Origin: a virus
Virus record (IMG/VR): IMGVR_UViG_3300033150_001569
Coordinates: 58,308 to 122,307 of that record
DNA length: 64,000 nucleotides
Direction: 5' to 3' (one strand)
Of the stretch, positions 43,218 through 51,429 are shown piece by piece; the first letter of the stretch is position 1; each line of letters starts with the position of its first letter. The translations under genes were made by a program, and so were the position numbers. The notes under the pieces were generated by a model that worked only from the letters and a program-made list of their open reading frames with translations, was not told the origin of the DNA and did not search any database.

Positions 43218-44162
43218 ATGCAATTATCAAAAGCACAAGAATATATTATAGGTATAATAAAAGAAACAGGAGAAGTAACAGCACAAAAATTAGCAAAAAT
43301 ATTATTTCCAAAAGATATTAATCAATATGGATATGCAACTCCCGAATCCAGTTATAAAGTAGCTTCAATTTTAGATAATTTTGTAAATTCACATTTATTA
43401 ATTAAAAATGATGGTAATTATTCAATTAAAAAGGAGGAAGTTATGGAAATAAATACTGAAATAAGTTATAATACATTAGCAGATTTTAAAGAGAATGTAT
43501 CAGATGAAGAAATAACATTTCATGATTTAAATAATGATTTTGCTATAATTTTAACAAATTTAGATATGTTAAGCAAAGAAGAAGAAATTCCAGAAAAATT
43601 TAGAAAAAAATTAGCAAAAATTTTTGATAGAACAAAAAAATGTTATAAAGTAATAAAAGATAATATTTTTGATTCATTTGAAAAAAATATTAATATCGAT
43701 ATAATAATTAAAGATATTTTATCAGAATGGGAATTAAGTGAAGTATATTTAACTAAAAATATAAATAATTTAAAATTAAAAACCAAACCAAAAATTATTA
43801 AAAGTATTATTAGAAATATGGTTTCAAATTCAGTAAGAGAATTACAACAAATTAATTCAACTAAAAAATTGTCAATAAGTTGTGGTATTGAAAATAATAA
43901 TAATGTAATAATAATAGAAGATAATGGAAAAGGAATTAAAGAAGAAGATCTTGATAAAATATTTAAAAAAGGTTATAGCAAATATGGTTCAAGTGGAAAG
44001 GGATTATGTTATTGTTATAATAAAATAAAAGAAATGGGTGGTAAATTACATGTTTCATCAAATACTCTAGAAAGAAGAACTAGTTTTACAATAATATTAC
44101 CAATAAATATAAAGAAGAAAAATAATCATGGTACTAATAAAAGTATTTCTAATACTGAATGA
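43218..44162 (+). CDS. Winged-helix / histidine-kinase-like fusion (314 aa)
   Basis: Residues ~1-75 look like a winged-helix domain (SKAQEYIIGIIKETGEVTAQ, SYKVASILDNFVNSHLL, NDGNYSIKKEE wing). Residues ~98-155 resemble a histidine-kinase dimerisation helix pair with an H-box-like FHDLNNDFAI (His102). Residues ~190-296 are a HATPase_c domain with N box (IIRNMVSNSVREL), G1 (EDNGKGI) and G2 (GSSGKGL), then MGGKLHVSS. No membrane segment, PAS or receiver domain is present. A second ribosome site and ATG at 43431-43445 would give a 239-residue kinase-only form. Conversion of a signal directly into DNA binding, or anti-sigma-like phosphorylation, are possible roles (inference). Confidence 0.75.
   Translation: MQLSKAQEYIIGIIKETGEVTAQKLAKILFPKDINQYGYATPESSYKVASILDNFVNSHLLIKNDGNYSIKKEEVMEINTEISYNTLADFKENVSDEEITFHDLNNDFAIILTNLDMLSKEEEIPEKFRKKLAKIFDRTKKCYKVIKDNIFDSFEKNINIDIIIKDILSEWELSEVYLTKNINNLKLKTKPKIIKSIIRNMVSNSVRELQQINSTKKLSISCGIENNNNVIIIEDNGKGIKEEDLDKIFKKGYSKYGSSGKGLCYCYNKIKEMGGKLHVSSNTLERRTSFTIILPINIKKKNNHGTNKSISNTE
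43431..43445 (+). promoter_or_regulatory. Internal in-frame ribosome site and ATG in the kinase gene
   Basis: AAGGAGG (43431-43437), 5 nt spacing, ATG at 43443, in frame with the 43218 start (codons for KKEEVM, Met76). It falls exactly at the boundary between the winged-helix and the kinase region and matches or exceeds most gene starts here in ribosome-site quality. Confidence 0.6.
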
Positions 44163-44438
44163 TTAAAGTTTCCCTTTTTCAAATATAAATAAATTACAAT
44201 TTAAAGTTTTATATAAATATTTAATTAAATTTACAAATTCTAAATTTTCTTCTTTTAAATCTTTTAATTCTAATTCTTTTAATATTTTATCAATATCAAT
44301 AATATATTTAAATTGATTATTTTTATTATTCTTTATTTTTATTAAATTATATAATTCTTTTCCTCTTGTTTTAATTTCTAATGAACTATAAAAATATTTA
44401 ATTATTAGATCTTTCATTTTAATTTCATCAATTATCAT
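44163..44438 (-). CDS. Hypothetical helical protein (91 aa)
   Basis: First gene of the minus strand side; its stop abuts the stop of the convergent kinase gene (44162/44163) with no visible terminator between. Lys/Glu/Leu-rich helical protein (DIDKILKELELKDLKEENLE). The start has a GAGGTATTT-type ribosome site. No family recognised. Confidence 0.6.
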   Translation of the reverse strand: MIIDEIKMKDLIIKYFYSSLEIKTRGKELYNLIKIKNNKNNQFKYIIDIDKILKELELKDLKEENLEFVNLIKYLYKTLNCNLFIFEKGKL

Positions 44439-44473
44439 AAATACCTCTATAAAATTTATTGTTTATTTATAAA

Positions 44474-45040
44474 TTAATTATCCTTATTTAAATAAGTAAT
44501 TATTCCATTAGTAATTGAATTAGAAATTTTTATTTGATTTTCAGGATTTAATAAATATTTTAATTCATTTTTATTTGACATAAATCCACATTCAATCAAA
44601 CATGATGGCATTTTTGTATTTTTTAAAACATATAAATTACTTCTTTCTTTTAAACCACGATTATTTAAATTAATATTTTTTTCTAATTCATTTAAAATAA
44701 TATTTGATAAAATTTTTCCATCATTAGAATTTGTATAATATATTATTTCAAATCCATTAGCAGATACAATTTTACTAGCATTATGATGTATACTAACAAA
44801 TAGTGTTGAATTTATTGAATTTGCAATTTTACATCTATGATTTAAAGATAAATATTCATCCATATATCTAGTCATATATACAGAATAATTATAATTTGAT
44901 AATTGCGAATAAATTAAACTAGCAATTATAAGATTAATATCTTTTTCATTTATATTATTATAAATAGCACCAAAATCATCACCTGAATGTCCAGGATCTA
45001 ACATTATGATTTTATTATTTTTTTTATTGTTTATAGTCAT
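44474..45040 (-). CDS. N-acetylmuramoyl-L-alanine amidase (Amidase_3), probable endolysin (188 aa)
   Basis: Cleaves the amide bond between MurNAc and the stem peptide. Amidase_3 motifs are complete: IMLDPGHSGDDFGA (Zn His ~18), the NEKDINL Glu, SIHHNA (Zn His) and the C-terminal CLIECGFMSN (catalytic Glu). No signal peptide or wall-binding domain, so release would need a holin (candidate at 40973-41239). The ATG overlaps the end of the GT9 fusion by 17 nt, so it is translated with the surface-glycan genes. Confidence 0.9.
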   Translation of the reverse strand: MTINNKKNNKIIMLDPGHSGDDFGAIYNNINEKDINLIIASLIYSQLSNYNYSVYMTRYMDEYLSLNHRCKIANSINSTLFVSIHHNASKIVSANGFEIIYYTNSNDGKILSNIILNELEKNINLNNRGLKERSNLYVLKNTKMPSCLIECGFMSNKNELKYLLNPENQIKISNSITNGIITYLNKDN

Positions 45041-47147
45041 ATAAATCCTCTATATTAATATCTTTAAACAATTCTTTCATTAAATAATGTCCATATTCTA
45101 TTATAACTCTATATTCAGCATTATGAGTACGAAAATATTCTCTATCACTATATTTATTATTAAGTTCTATATTTAATTTATTAACATAATAATTATTTTT
45201 AATTTTATTATTTAATATATCATATATTAATTCACTTATAATTCTACCTTCACAACCATAATTAAAATTTAATCTACCACTAAATCTATTAACAATATTA
45301 TTAAAATGACCATTAAAAGGTTTTATTTCTTTTTTAATATAATTTTTAGGAAAATTTAAATATTTATATTCAGGATGTATTATATAATTTCTATTATCAT
45401 TTTTAGGTAATTTTCTACTTTTTAACCAATTATTTATTAATTTAATAACATCTTTTGAATTTGTTTCTTCAATATATAAATTACAATTAAATGAATAATC
45501 CCACATTTTTTCAGATGGATATTTAGATTTTGAATTAATACTAATAACAGGTTTATTAAATGCCGTAGCAATATGACACGATCCAGTATTTAAACCTAAA
45601 TAAAAATCACATTGACTTATTATTGACATCATCATTCTTGATATTTTTTCATTTTCCCAATTTGGAAATCCACAATTTTTATTATAATATCTTAATTCTT
45701 GGCAAACATTTTTTAATGTTTTATTATCAAATTTATTACCTGTTTTAAAATATTCTTTAGCATAACCAATTTGTATAATAAAAAAATTATCTTTTAAATT
45801 ATCAACAATTTTCTGATAATTTTTAATATTCCAAATTAAATTTCCTTGTGTTTCACCATCTGTATGTATAGCTAAAACTGGAAGATTTTTAATATTATAT
45901 TTATTTATTTGTTTCTTTGCCCATTGTATTTCTTTATCAGTTAAAAATAATTTTGGTTTATTTCCAACATGATCAATATAATTTCCCATTACTTGTGGAT
46001 ATAATCTTTTTTCTTTAAGAGTAACAACATAATCATCATCATGAGTATATAAATTACAATAAGGATTATTTTCTAGTATGTTAATATGAATATTATTTTT
46101 ATGAAAATAAATATTTAATTTTTGATTATTATTATTTTCATAAATTCTTTTAATATGACCAGATATAATTACTGTATCTCCTATTTTCATATTATTAGGA
46201 ATATAATATTTAAATTTATTTATATTATTTTTTAATACAGTTGTACTATTTTTTAGTACAACTTCATTATTAACAATAAAGTTTGGATATTTTATTTTAA
46301 TTAATTCTTCAAAATAATCATATATCTTATTATAATTAATATTATTTTTACATAAATTAAAATTTTTAATTTTAGAACAATATGGGGATTCATAGCATGG
46401 AAAACAAGGTACAAATTCTTTATTTGGCATTAATGATTTATAATTTTTATAATATCTAATTCTAGAATCTGGATAAATATTATGAAAAATAGATATAAAT
46501 GGAATATCAAATGCTCCTGCAATATGTATTGCACTAGAATCACAACCTATTACTAAATCTGATATTGCTATTAAACATATATATTCATAATATGAAATAT
46601 TAATATCATCTGTTACTATAAAATTAATATCTTGATTAGATAAAAAATATAATATATTTTGTTTAATTTTTGGTAATAATGTTCTATAAATATTTGATGC
46701 TTTATAATTAAAAATTACTAATGGTTTATTATCTTTTTTATATTGATTTTTATAAGTAATATAATCTTCTTGTGGTAATTTTAAATAAGTTTTTTTATCT
46801 TTTATATAAGATAAATTAAATAATTCAAAAATTTGATCATGTCTATTTGTATTTTGAGGAATATAATTTTCATAATACCATGAAATATCTTTTATTTCAT
46901 ATCCTTTATTTTTATATTTATTAATTATTTCTTCATGTTTAATATGATTTTTATAAGGAATTGAAATAAATTCAATATCAGATAATAACTTTTGTTCTGC
47001 TTCTATATATTTATCTAATGTGACAAAAATAATTTTATTATATTTTTCTTTTAAATAAGGAATAATTGAAAATGTTATAAAATTATCTCCTATTCCACCT
47101 TCACGTAATATTAATAAATTAGATTTTTTATTTTTTATCATTTCCAT
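45024..47147 (-). CDS. Double GT9 (heptosyltransferase-like) glycosyltransferase (707 aa)
   Basis: Residues ~10-300 form a first GT9 domain (LLILREGGIGDNFITFSIIP near the N-terminus; ISDLVIGCDSSAIHIAGAFD and the Cys-rich CFPCYESPYC stretch). Residues ~320-590 are a second one (MKIGDTVIISGHIKRIYENN, QCDFYLGLNTGSCHIATAFN, SKYPSEKMWDYSFNCNL) closely related to the separate gene at 49450-50538. The last ~100 residues are an extra helical region. GT9 enzymes add heptose-like sugars to LPS core. In a phage this suggests remodelling of the host surface or glycosylation of phage DNA or protein. The G(S/T)..H.A motif is present in both halves. Confidence 0.8.
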   Translation of the reverse strand: MEMIKNKKSNLLILREGGIGDNFITFSIIPYLKEKYNKIIFVTLDKYIEAEQKLLSDIEFISIPYKNHIKHEEIINKYKNKGYEIKDISWYYENYIPQNTNRHDQIFELFNLSYIKDKKTYLKLPQEDYITYKNQYKKDNKPLVIFNYKASNIYRTLLPKIKQNILYFLSNQDINFIVTDDINISYYEYICLIAISDLVIGCDSSAIHIAGAFDIPFISIFHNIYPDSRIRYYKNYKSLMPNKEFVPCFPCYESPYCSKIKNFNLCKNNINYNKIYDYFEELIKIKYPNFIVNNEVVLKNSTTVLKNNINKFKYYIPNNMKIGDTVIISGHIKRIYENNNNQKLNIYFHKNNIHINILENNPYCNLYTHDDDYVVTLKEKRLYPQVMGNYIDHVGNKPKLFLTDKEIQWAKKQINKYNIKNLPVLAIHTDGETQGNLIWNIKNYQKIVDNLKDNFFIIQIGYAKEYFKTGNKFDNKTLKNVCQELRYYNKNCGFPNWENEKISRMMMSIISQCDFYLGLNTGSCHIATAFNKPVISINSKSKYPSEKMWDYSFNCNLYIEETNSKDVIKLINNWLKSRKLPKNDNRNYIIHPEYKYLNFPKNYIKKEIKPFNGHFNNIVNRFSGRLNFNYGCEGRIISELIYDILNNKIKNNYYVNKLNIELNNKYSDREYFRTHNAEYRVIIEYGHYLMKELFKDINIEDLYDYKQ

Positions 47148-47210
47148 ATTTTCTTGTTATATATGGTATATCATCACTATTTTAATAACCTTTATTAATA
47201 GTATATTTTA

Positions 47211-47321
47211 TTATTTTTTTTTACAATTTTCACAAACAATACGATCATAATTATAACTTATATTTTGTTTATATCCACAATTAATACAAATAATGTAATT
47301 TGTTTTATATATATACTTTAC
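47211..47321 (-). other. In-frame zinc-ribbon segment after an amber stop
   Basis: Immediately after the TAG of the methyltransferase gene, the same frame continues for 36 codons to a TAA. It encodes NYIICINCGYKQN and IVCENCKKK, two CxxC pairs ~15 residues apart, a credible zinc ribbon. There is no ATG, GTG or TTG in it. Either it is a readthrough tail, a gene with a rare start, or a fragment of a once longer gene. Confidence 0.5.
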
Positions 47322-47873
47322 CTATTTAATTTTTTTAAATACTGCTTCAAATGAATATTCATTAATAATTCCAGTTGAATGAACTAATTTTAAATTACCC
47401 ATTTTATTTGTAATATCAATTAAATATTCTAAACTAAAATTATTTATTTTATGTGCAACATTAGGTAGTGAACCTCTTTTTTCACATGATTTAACATAAG
47501 CTATTTGATTTGGCAAGTAAAGTGCTATATAACCATTAATCTTTACAATTCTTTGCCATTCTTGTAATATAGATTCTGTATTTAAAAAATCTTCTAATGT
47601 ATGCGAACTTACAATATAATCTAATACATTATTTTGAAACCAATAAAGATTTCTACAATCACCTGCTAAATGCTGAATATCATTTCCAGTATAAGCATAT
47701 GCTTGTGGTAAATCCATATTTATAGAATTTTTATTTATTGCATAACCACCAAATCCAATTTCTAATCCCATTCCCTTTAAATAAGTTTTGAATTTTTCAC
47801 TTACTTTATTTGATTCTGGTTGATAAGATTTATCTTTATGTTTTGGATTAAATCCATTAAAATTATTTTCCAT
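47322..47873 (-). CDS. SAM-dependent methyltransferase (183 aa)
   Basis: Class I methyltransferase layout: GLEIGFGGYAIN (motif I, residues ~33-44), an acidic NMDLP after strand 2, AGDCRNLYWF, then DYIVSSHTLEDFLNTESILQ (motif IV/V) and NGYIALYLPNQ, as in the Methyltransf_11/glycan methyltransferases found with LPS and O-antigen genes. It overlaps the pyruvyl-transferase-like gene by 11 nt. Probably methylates a sugar in the same modification pathway. Ends in TAG, one of few in this window. Confidence 0.8.
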   Translation of the reverse strand: MENNFNGFNPKHKDKSYQPESNKVSEKFKTYLKGMGLEIGFGGYAINKNSINMDLPQAYAYTGNDIQHLAGDCRNLYWFQNNVLDYIVSSHTLEDFLNTESILQEWQRIVKINGYIALYLPNQIAYVKSCEKRGSLPNVAHKINNFSLEYLIDITNKMGNLKLVHSTGIINEYSFEAVFKKIK

Positions 47874-48852
47874 ATTTATCTCCTAATATTATTTTTTTAT
47901 ATTCAGGTAAATATTTTCTAAAATTTCTTTTTTCTGATTTTAATAATTTAATTTGTTCAATATCATAGATAATATCACAACCAAAATCAGATAATGTAAA
48001 TTGTCTTGAATCAATTGGTATTAATCCTACTTTTTTACCTTGAACAAAAGCTGGAATTGCATTATGAATTCTGGAGCTTAAAACTATATTAGCATTTTTC
48101 ATTATTTCTAGTGTATGATTTCTATCTTTTAATAATTCAATATTATCAAAACCTAATTTTTTTCCTACTTCTATTTCATGATTAGCATTACAATAAACTT
48201 TAGGTTTATATTGTTTATAAAAATCTAACATTAAATCATATATTCTCATTTTTCTAGATTCTTTGTTTGAATTACCTATAAATGAACCTCTAGATACACA
48301 TCTTTCGAGATCAATAAATATTAAAATATTGTCATTATTGTTTTGTGGTTCTGGAAATTCATTATAACAAAAGAAACTAGGACAAATTAGATGATATGAT
48401 TTTATTCCTAATGATGATAAAATATTATGTAGAATATGATCTCTAACTATATTAATACTATTGCTATATAATTTAATTATTTCTTCTTTTTGTTCTTTTC
48501 TTAATATATAATTATTATCGTAAATAATATCATAAGGAATACACGAACCAACTCCCATCATTAATAATTTTGCATTAGGATATTTATTTCTAAATTTAAT
48601 CATATTTTTATATTTCCAAGATTGATAAAAATTATCCCAAAGAAAAGGAGAATAAAGACAAATATAATCTGGTTCAAAATCTATTTTAGAACATATTAAT
48701 TCAGTATCTTGTTCTTTAAAATCTTCTGAAGATATATGAGTTATTTTATATTCTTCATCCATTATATTTTTTAATATATTACTTGCTCCAAAAATTATTT
48801 GACCATCTGTTGATGATTCTGGAAGTGGTCCATAAAAAATAAAATTTTTCAT
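47863..48852 (-). CDS. Polysaccharide pyruvyl transferase-like protein (329 aa)
   Basis: The ATG at 48852 (MKNFIFYGPLPESSTDGQII) follows GGAGA with normal spacing, so it is preferred over an in-frame ATG 45 nt upstream. The family hallmarks are LLMMGVGSCI, NIVRDHILHNILSSLGI, a LIFIDLERC strand, and the C-terminal NANIVLSSRIHNAIPAFVQG (the SR.H......G motif), then KKVGLIPID. Such enzymes add pyruvate ketals to exopolysaccharide or LPS sugars. The neighbours are glycosyl- and methyltransferases. Confidence 0.8.
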   Translation of the reverse strand: MKNFIFYGPLPESSTDGQIIFGASNILKNIMDEEYKITHISSEDFKEQDTELICSKIDFEPDYICLYSPFLWDNFYQSWKYKNMIKFRNKYPNAKLLMMGVGSCIPYDIIYDNNYILRKEQKEEIIKLYSNSINIVRDHILHNILSSLGIKSYHLICPSFFCYNEFPEPQNNNDNILIFIDLERCVSRGSFIGNSNKESRKMRIYDLMLDFYKQYKPKVYCNANHEIEVGKKLGFDNIELLKDRNHTLEIMKNANIVLSSRIHNAIPAFVQGKKVGLIPIDSRQFTLSDFGCDIIYDIEQIKLLKSEKRNFRKYLPEYKKIILGDKYGK

Positions 48853-48853
48853 A

Positions 48854-49060
48854 TTAATCTCCAATATATTTTCTAATTTCATAATTTTTATTTTCAAAAT
48901 TAATATATTGTATATTATTTTTTAAACAATATCCAATATAATTATTATGTTTTTTAATAAATTTGGATGCTTTAGAATAAGAATTAAATAATATTTCTTT
49001 TTTATTTCTTAATCCTGATTTATTATATTTATATTTTTCTTTATTAATTATTTTATCCAT
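48854..49060 (-). CDS. NUMOD-like small DNA-binding protein (68 aa)
   Basis: The N-terminus EKYKYNKSGLRNKKE closely matches the start of the HNH/NUMOD gene at 60325-61026 (KKYKYNKTGLKNQKG). The rest (YSKASKFIKKHNNYIGYCLK, then a YEIRKY strand) looks like a NUMOD1-type helix-turn-helix repeat without a nuclease. It could be a homing-endonuclease fragment or a stand-alone regulator. Ends 1 nt before the next gene's ATG. No ribosome site is obvious. Confidence 0.55.
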   Translation of the reverse strand: MDKIINKEKYKYNKSGLRNKKEILFNSYSKASKFIKKHNNYIGYCLKNNIQYINFENKNYEIRKYIGD

Positions 49061-49083
49061 AATATTTTTATTTAAATTTAATC

Positions 49084-49440
49084 TTAATAATCTTCTTTTA
49101 TTATATTTTCATCATAATAATCTAATTCTTCTATTTCATTAGTAATTACTTCTTTTTCATCAGAAGTTAATTTTAATTTATTAGTATTTTCAAAACATTT
49201 ACTTTCAAGTAAAGTTAATGTTCTATCAACACATATTTCTTTTTTTCTTTGATTTTTATAAATATTGCAATGATCCATTATATTAGCTGTATGTTTTAAT
49301 TCCGCTGATCCTTGCATAGTATGAGTAAAATTACCACAAGAAATAATAGGTAAAACTAAAAATCCTAATAAAATACTTCCAATAATAATTGTAAATAATA
49401 TTAATAAAATTTTTGACAAATATTTTATTTCTTTTTTCAT
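49084..49440 (-). CDS. Small membrane/periplasmic protein (118 aa)
   Basis: An N-terminal hydrophobic helix (~10-33, ILLILFTIIIGSILLGFLVL) is followed by PIISCGNFTH, so a lipobox-like cleavage at Cys ~35 or a single anchor are both possible. The rest is soluble with four more Cys (DHCNIY, KKEICVD, ESKCFE), then an acidic tail. A periplasm-facing accessory protein by topology; function unknown. Confidence 0.6.
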   Translation of the reverse strand: MKKEIKYLSKILLILFTIIIGSILLGFLVLPIISCGNFTHTMQGSAELKHTANIMDHCNIYKNQRKKEICVDRTLTLLESKCFENTNKLKLTSDEKEVITNEIEELDYYDENIIKEDY

Positions 49441-49449
49441 AAAATCTCC

Positions 49450-50538
49450 TTATAAAATTCTTTCATTTAATTCATATTTAATCATTTCATATATAATAGA
49501 TATTAATAACTCATATCTATTACTATCAATTGAATTTATATTAATTCCTTTTTTATCACATATTTCTTTTATTTTAATATCAATTTTAGGTTTAATATTT
49601 TTATAATGTTCATCAAAACTTTTCATATTATATATATTTTTTTTAATCTCTTTTTGTTGAAGATATCTATTTTTATCAGATTCAGAAATATTAATTTTTT
49701 TCTCATTATTTTTAGGCAATAAACGATTATTAATCCAATTTTTAATAATCATTGTTACATAATTAGGATTAATTTTTTCAGCTATAAGATTACAATTAAA
49801 TGAATAATCCCACATTTTTTCAGATGGATATTTAATTTGAGAATTTATAGATATAACTGGTTTATTAAAAACTGTTGCTGCATGACAACTTCCAGTATTT
49901 AATCCTAAATAAAAATCAATTTGACTTAATATAGCAATCATTGGTCTTGCAGAATATAAACTAGTTAAATTAGGAAAATTTAAACTTGCATAATATCTCA
50001 AATTTCTATCAGCATATTGTAATTTATCTTTTTGATAATAATCATTATAAAAAACTCCTTTATATTTATTCCTAAATCCCTGAGAAAATCCAATTTGAAG
50101 AATTTTAAAATATTTATTCATATTTTTGGCAACTTCGTCATAGTATTTAAAAGACCAATGATTTTTACCTTGTGAATCTCCACTAACTTGTATTGCCATT
50201 ACCATTTTGTTATCAGGATTAATTTTTTTAATTTGTTCTTTTGCCCATTTTATTTCTTCATCAGTTAAACATATTTCACCAATATTACCTGCTTCATCAA
50301 TATATTTCCCAGGAACACTAGGAGTAATCATTATATGAGGTCTAGGTAATTGATTAAAATTTATTCTTTCAATATCACAATATGGATTATTTAATAAAAT
50401 ATCATAATGAGGAGATTTTTCATCAATATAAACTTTTATTTTTTGATTACCATTATAATTATATATACGTTTGATATGACCACTTAAAATAATCATATCA
50501 CCTATTTTATTATGATTACTAATAAAATAAGGAACCAT
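49450..50538 (-). CDS. GT9 glycosyltransferase-like protein (362 aa)
   Basis: Paralogue of the second half of the 707-residue enzyme: KIGDMIILSGHIKRIYNYNG, LTDEEIKWAKEQIKKINPD, QIDFYLGLNTGSCHAATVFN, KYPSEKMWDYSFNCNL and LLPKN all recur. The G(S)CH.AT motif corresponds to the GT9 donor-site motif. The N-terminal Rossmann domain appears shortened, so it may be a partner subunit of the fusion enzyme. Likely substrates are LPS or other surface sugars, not visible from sequence. Confidence 0.75.
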   Translation of the reverse strand: MVPYFISNHNKIGDMIILSGHIKRIYNYNGNQKIKVYIDEKSPHYDILLNNPYCDIERINFNQLPRPHIMITPSVPGKYIDEAGNIGEICLTDEEIKWAKEQIKKINPDNKMVMAIQVSGDSQGKNHWSFKYYDEVAKNMNKYFKILQIGFSQGFRNKYKGVFYNDYYQKDKLQYADRNLRYYASLNFPNLTSLYSARPMIAILSQIDFYLGLNTGSCHAATVFNKPVISINSQIKYPSEKMWDYSFNCNLIAEKINPNYVTMIIKNWINNRLLPKNNEKKINISESDKNRYLQQKEIKKNIYNMKSFDEHYKNIKPKIDIKIKEICDKKGININSIDSNRYELLISIIYEMIKYELNERIL

Positions 50539-50558
50539 AAAAATCCTATATTAAATTA

Positions 50559-50762
50559 TTATTTATTAATTACTTCTTTTAAATCATTAAAAAATGATTT
50601 AAGATCAAAACATTCACTATCATAATTTTTAAAAGCAAATTTTCCTGTTTCACATCCTTCTGATATTAGACAACCTGTTTCTGGTTCATAAATCATTTTT
50701 TGTTTATAATTTCTTTTGAAATAATTAATGAATTTTATAATTGCTATTTCATTACTGAACAT
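50559..50762 (-). CDS. Hypothetical small protein (67 aa)
   Basis: AAGGAG-type site (GAGGAGATTT). Contains MIYEPETGCLISEGCETGKF with two Cys in a CLISEGC arrangement, then a short acidic helix. No family recognised. Between the sigma-like gene and the glycosyltransferase. Confidence 0.55.
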   Translation of the reverse strand: MFSNEIAIIKFINYFKRNYKQKMIYEPETGCLISEGCETGKFAFKNYDSECFDLKSFFNDLKEVINK

Positions 50763-50764
50763 TT

Positions 50765-51427
50765 TTAAATCTCCTCAATTTTTCTATCTGTTTTTGACGT
50801 TTTTTTAAATTTTTTTATTTTTGTTAAAAAATTTGAATACTTAATACAATCTTCATCTTTTGTTTCATCTAACTTTTTTTTAATTTTTTTAACAGTTATA
50901 TATAATTTATGATAAGTTATTAAATTTCTTTTATTAGATTTTTTAATTTTTTTATTAATTAATTCTATTATTTCTAAATAATCATATCTTTTTTCTAAAT
51001 ATTTTATTATATCAATTTCTTGTTTATTAAATAAATTTTTAAGTTTTTCTTCTAATATAGTTTTATTAATTCCTTCAAAATAATAAAATAATTTTATCAA
51101 ATTAAAAATTTTATTTAATTTAATATTAACTGCCCATATTGTTTTATAAATATTTTTATATTTTAATATTCTATAAATTTCAGTAGGTGTTTTATTATAA
51201 TAATAAAATAATTCAAATATTTTCTTTTCATTTTTTGTGAGATATGTATTTATAATTGCATTTATTATATCTAATTTAACTAATAAATCTTCTGATGAAT
51301 TTTCCCATAATTTTTTAAAAAATTTTTTAGATAAATCATTATCAGTTATATTTATAACTTTATAAATTGATTCAAATTGTAAATTATGGTTTTTATTATA
51401 ATGTTTTTTTCCATTAACAACTATCAT
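50765..51427 (-). CDS. Sigma-region-4-like regulatory protein (220 aa)
   Basis: Two helix-turn-helix segments of the sigma70 region 4 type are visible: ~residues 63-110 (LTKNEKKIFELFYYYNKTPT, then EIYRILKYKNIYKTIWAVNI) and ~128-190 (LFNKQEIDIIKYLEKRYDYL, then EIIELINKK). The rest is Lys-rich. No region 2 is seen, so it cannot be a complete sigma factor. It lies 2 nt from a NusG/RfaH-like gene, which supports a role in switching transcription. The call is tentative. Confidence 0.45.
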   Translation of the reverse strand: MIVVNGKKHYNKNHNLQFESIYKVINITDNDLSKKFFKKLWENSSEDLLVKLDIINAIINTYLTKNEKKIFELFYYYNKTPTEIYRILKYKNIYKTIWAVNIKLNKIFNLIKLFYYFEGINKTILEEKLKNLFNKQEIDIIKYLEKRYDYLEIIELINKKIKKSNKRNLITYHKLYITVKKIKKKLDETKDEDCIKYSNFLTKIKKFKKTSKTDRKIEEI

Positions 51428-51429
51428 TT

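Noticed and set aside
47322-47324. Genome-wide recoding of TAG (or TGA) as a sense codon
   Set aside because: TAA dominates, but TGA ends several genes with clean ATGA overlaps. TAG ends the recombinase gene immediately before the next start. No long gene is interrupted by in-frame TAG or TGA, so standard code is assumed.
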